A stretch of DNA of 24,592 nucleotides from an uncultured Clostridia bacterium. Lineage in GTDB: Bacteria > Bacillota > Clostridia > Lachnospirales > Anaerotignaceae. Of the stretch, positions 22,911 through 24,592 are shown one piece after another. Under the pieces are notes generated by a model. It was not told the origin of the DNA. It worked only from the letters and a program-made list of their open reading frames with translations, and did no database searches. Position 1 is the first letter of the stretch; every line of letters starts with the position of its first letter. The stretch lies in contig CAJTZO010000037.1 in NCBI GenBank assembly GCA_910583755.1, positions 1 through 24,592 of the forward strand, read 5' to 3'. Both the position numbers and the translations under genes were made by a program.

Positions 22911-22991
22911 ATGGATGGTAGTCCGAAAAGTGGTAATGACGATTCGCAACGACAATATGATATACAAAAAAGTATTTGGTCGCAAATGTAA
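22911..22991 (+). CDS. Putative 26-residue leader peptide upstream of mgtE
   Basis: ATG 22911 to TAA 22991, with a strong ribosome binding site AAAGGAGATG 9 nt upstream. The peptide is hydrophilic, starts MDGSPKSGNDDSQRQ and ends IWSQM. Its stop codon is 21 nt before the stem of a terminator at 23013. Position between promoter, terminator and mgtE suggests a leader ORF. The early Asp/Pro content recalls leader peptides whose translation depends on Mg2+ (as in MgtL of enterobacteria), but the resemblance is slight. It might also be a small protein in its own right. Confidence 0.5.
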   Translation: MDGSPKSGNDDSQRQYDIQKSIWSQM

Positions 22992-23012
22992 AAAATAATC
23001 CAAAAACCCTAT

Positions 23013-23041
23013 CCTTTGGATTTTGTGCCAAAGGCTTTTTT
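23013..23041 (+). terminator. Terminator in the mgtE leader with adjoining RBS-masking stem
   Basis: CCTTTGG (23013-23019) pairs with CCAAAGG (23028-23034), followed by C and six T. It lies upstream of the mgtE start. The seven bases just before it, ACCCTAT (23006-23012), are a perfect complement to ATAGGGT (23059-23065), which contains the presumed mgtE ribosome binding site. Terminator and masking stem could therefore stack on one another. Confidence 0.75.
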
Positions 23042-23071
23042 GTGCCAAAAAAATAAGAATAGGGTGATAAC

Positions 23072-24421
23072 ATGGAAGATATGAAAAATCAGGAACAATT
23101 CATACAATTAATGGAAACTGGAGATTATATTACATTAAAGCAAGAATTAAATGAGGAAAATCCTGCAAATATTGCAGAGCTGTTTGAAGAACTTTCTGGA
23201 GAAAAACAACTATTTTTATTTCGTTTGCTGACAAAAGATGCTGCGGCAGAAGCGTTTTCTTATATGGATTCGGATATGCAGGAACATATTGTACAATCTA
23301 TTACAGATAATGAAGTGAGGAACATTGTAGATGAAATGTTTTTAGATGATACAGTGGATTTCCTTTCAGAAGCCCCAGCAAATCTTGTGAACAAGGTGTT
23401 GCGCAATACAGATACGGCAACAAGAAAATTGATTAATCAATTTTTAAATTATCCAGACAATTCTGCGGGCAGTATCATGACAATAGAATTTGTCCAGCTT
23501 CGAGAAACCATGACAGTAGAAAGGGCAATGCGTTATTTAAGAAAAACAGGTTTAGATAAAGAGACAATCTATACTTGTTATGTGTTGGATGAAAGAAAAG
23601 TTCTTTTAGGGGTGGTTCCTCTCAGACGTTTGATTTTAGCAGATGATGATGTGATGATAAAAGAACTGATGGAAGATGATGTTGTTTCTGTGCATACGTT
23701 AGATGACCAAGAAGATATTGCAAATATTTTTAAAAAATATAACTGGATTTCTTTACCAGTTGTGGACAAAGAAAATCGTATGGTAGGAATTATTACGGTA
23801 GATGACATTGTGGATGTTATTGAACAGGAAACGACAGAAGACTTTGAAAAAATGGCAGCATTGTTGCCTTCTGATGAGGAATATTTAAAAACAAGTGTAT
23901 TTGCTTTAGCAAAAAATAGAATTGTATGGCTGTGTGTGCTAATGCTTTCTGGTACGATTTCAGCAGTTATTATCAGTGGCTATGAGGCTTTGTTAAGTGC
24001 AGCTGTTGTATTATCTAGTTTTATTCCAACATTGACCGGAACAGGAGGAAATGCAGGCTCTCAGGCTTCTACCATTATTATTAGGGGAATGGCATTAGGA
24101 GAGATTGAAACAAAGGACATTTTAAAAGTAATTTGGAAGGAATTACGTGTTGGTATTATTTGTGGTATACTGCTAGGAAGTATCAATATGCTACGCTTGA
24201 CATTATTTAGTAAAACAACCACTGTCTGGGTTGATTTAACTGTTTCGATTAGTATGTGCCTTGTCGTTGTGGTAGCAAAATGTGTTGGTTGTTTGTTACC
24301 TATTTTTGCAAAGATTATGAAGTTTGACCCAGCGATTATGGCAGGACCTTTGATTTCTACAGTTGTGGATAGTATTGCGTTGGTGGTATTTTTTACAATC
24401 GCAAAAATGATTGTGTTATAA
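23072..24421 (+). CDS. mgtE: Magnesium transporter MgtE
   Basis: Mg2+-gated channel of 449 residues, the usual MgtE length. An N-terminal superhelical domain (about 1-130, with ELFEELSGEKQLFLFRLL) is followed by two CBS domains (about 135-260, with VVPLRRL and LPVVDKENRMVGIITVDDIV). Five membrane helices follow from about 285, including the conserved TGTGGNAGSQASTI block and DPAIMAGPLISTVVDS. D433 corresponds in position to the pore Asp (D432) of the Thermus enzyme. The N and CBS domains normally close the channel when cytoplasmic Mg2+ is high. The ribosome binding site (AGGGTG, 23061-23066) is weak and can be paired, so expression is probably regulated in the leader. No M-box pattern was recognised there. 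Copy G of the repeat, which includes a terminator-like stem, follows. Confidence 0.94.
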   Translation: MEDMKNQEQFIQLMETGDYITLKQELNEENPANIAELFEELSGEKQLFLFRLLTKDAAAEAFSYMDSDMQEHIVQSITDNEVRNIVDEMFLDDTVDFLSEAPANLVNKVLRNTDTATRKLINQFLNYPDNSAGSIMTIEFVQLRETMTVERAMRYLRKTGLDKETIYTCYVLDERKVLLGVVPLRRLILADDDVMIKELMEDDVVSVHTLDDQEDIANIFKKYNWISLPVVDKENRMVGIITVDDIVDVIEQETTEDFEKMAALLPSDEEYLKTSVFALAKNRIVWLCVLMLSGTISAVIISGYEALLSAAVVLSSFIPTLTGTGGNAGSQASTIIIRGMALGEIETKDILKVIWKELRVGIICGILLGSINMLRLTLFSKTTTVWVDLTVSISMCLVVVVAKCVGCLLPIFAKIMKFDPAIMAGPLISTVVDSIALVVFFTIAKMIVL

Positions 24422-24454
24422 TTTCTTTTTTTGAAAGAAAGGAATTTTTGTGGG

Positions 24455-24592
24455 AAACTAGCGTTTTGCTAAAAAGATTGATTTTATAAGGAAAAACGCT
24501 AGTTTTTCCATGAAAGTTTTTTGTCCAACTTTTTTTTAAAAAAGTTGGTGGGTGTGGGTGAAACCCACAAAAAAAGACTTTTATTGACAGAC
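24455..24592 (-). repeat. Dispersed intergenic repeat, copy G (may run past window end)
   Basis: On the plus strand it starts with AACTAGCGTTTT (24456-24467), which pairs with AAAACGCTAGTT (24493-24504) and is followed by TTT, so it can act as the mgtE terminator. GTCCAACTTTTTTTT, AAAAAAGTTGG and the TGTGGG hairpin follow, ending TATTGACAGAC at the window edge. The last 53 bases match the first 52 of the window with one extra T. Confidence 0.88.

Noticed and set aside
22738..23071. M-box (Mg2+) riboswitch ahead of mgtE
   Set aside because: The conserved M-box blocks were not recognised by eye; what is seen is a repeat copy, a short ORF and a terminator. A covariance-model search would settle it.
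1..24592. Circular element closed by the terminal repeat
   Set aside because: The shared end sequence is one of several dispersed repeat copies, and the gene content is housekeeping chromosome with no replication or mobilisation genes.

Overview
The window looks like chromosomal DNA of a strictly anaerobic, AT-rich Gram-positive bacterium of the Clostridia, probably Lachnospirales/Anaerotignum-like. I infer this from gene content and from protein resemblance recalled from memory; no search was run. Supporting signs are a Re-type citrate synthase next to isocitrate dehydrogenase, a glutamate dehydrogenase very close to the clostridial type, strong AGGAGG ribosome binding sites, consensus sigma-A promoters and A/T-rich codon use.

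Layout. (1) 1-2150: an Lsa-family ABC-F antibiotic-resistance ATPase on the minus strand. It sits behind a long leader with a consensus promoter, an 8-codon upstream ORF, alternative hairpins, a second promoter and a terminator. (2) 2318-5884: Re-citrate synthase, isocitrate dehydrogenase and a DUF4241-like protein, a small operon feeding 2-oxoglutarate and glutamate. (3) 5926-7338: an EamA-type permease divergent from a small unknown protein. (4) 7339-8101: a very AT-rich gap. (5) 8102-15197: a CdaR/PucR-type regulator, then a cell-wall growth and division block: ftsE, ftsX, an M23 peptidase with coiled coil, an S41 C-terminal processing peptidase and mreB. (6) 15406-17151: gdhA behind a roughly 300-nt leader full of hairpins. 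Part of that leader resembles the right end (omega-RNA region) of IS200/IS605 transposons, with no tnpB present. (7) 17271-21208: pepD, an AI-2E-family membrane protein, an RseC-like redox protein and a C_GCAxxG_C_C protein. (8) 21215-22618: an unrecognised minus-strand protein with a beta-strand-rich N-terminal part and a coiled-coil, highly charged tail. (9) 22703-24421: mgtE behind a leader holding a repeat copy, a 26-codon ORF, a terminator and a stem that can mask the mgtE ribosome binding site.

The least expected feature is a dispersed intergenic repeat of about 110-200 bp, present in seven full, partial or decayed copies in both orientations (1-52, 1844-1977, 13554-13745, 20013-20169, about 21085-21125, 22743-22850, 24455-24592). 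It has a three-hairpin layout: a G-rich hairpin, a CCAACTTTTTT/AAAAAAGTTGG palindrome and an AACTAGCGTTT/AAACGCTAGTT stem. It often ends in TTTTGACAAG, which can supply a -35 box. One copy lies between two near-identical terminator hairpins, as if it had landed in a terminator. I saw no CRISPR array, tRNA, rRNA or intact transposase.
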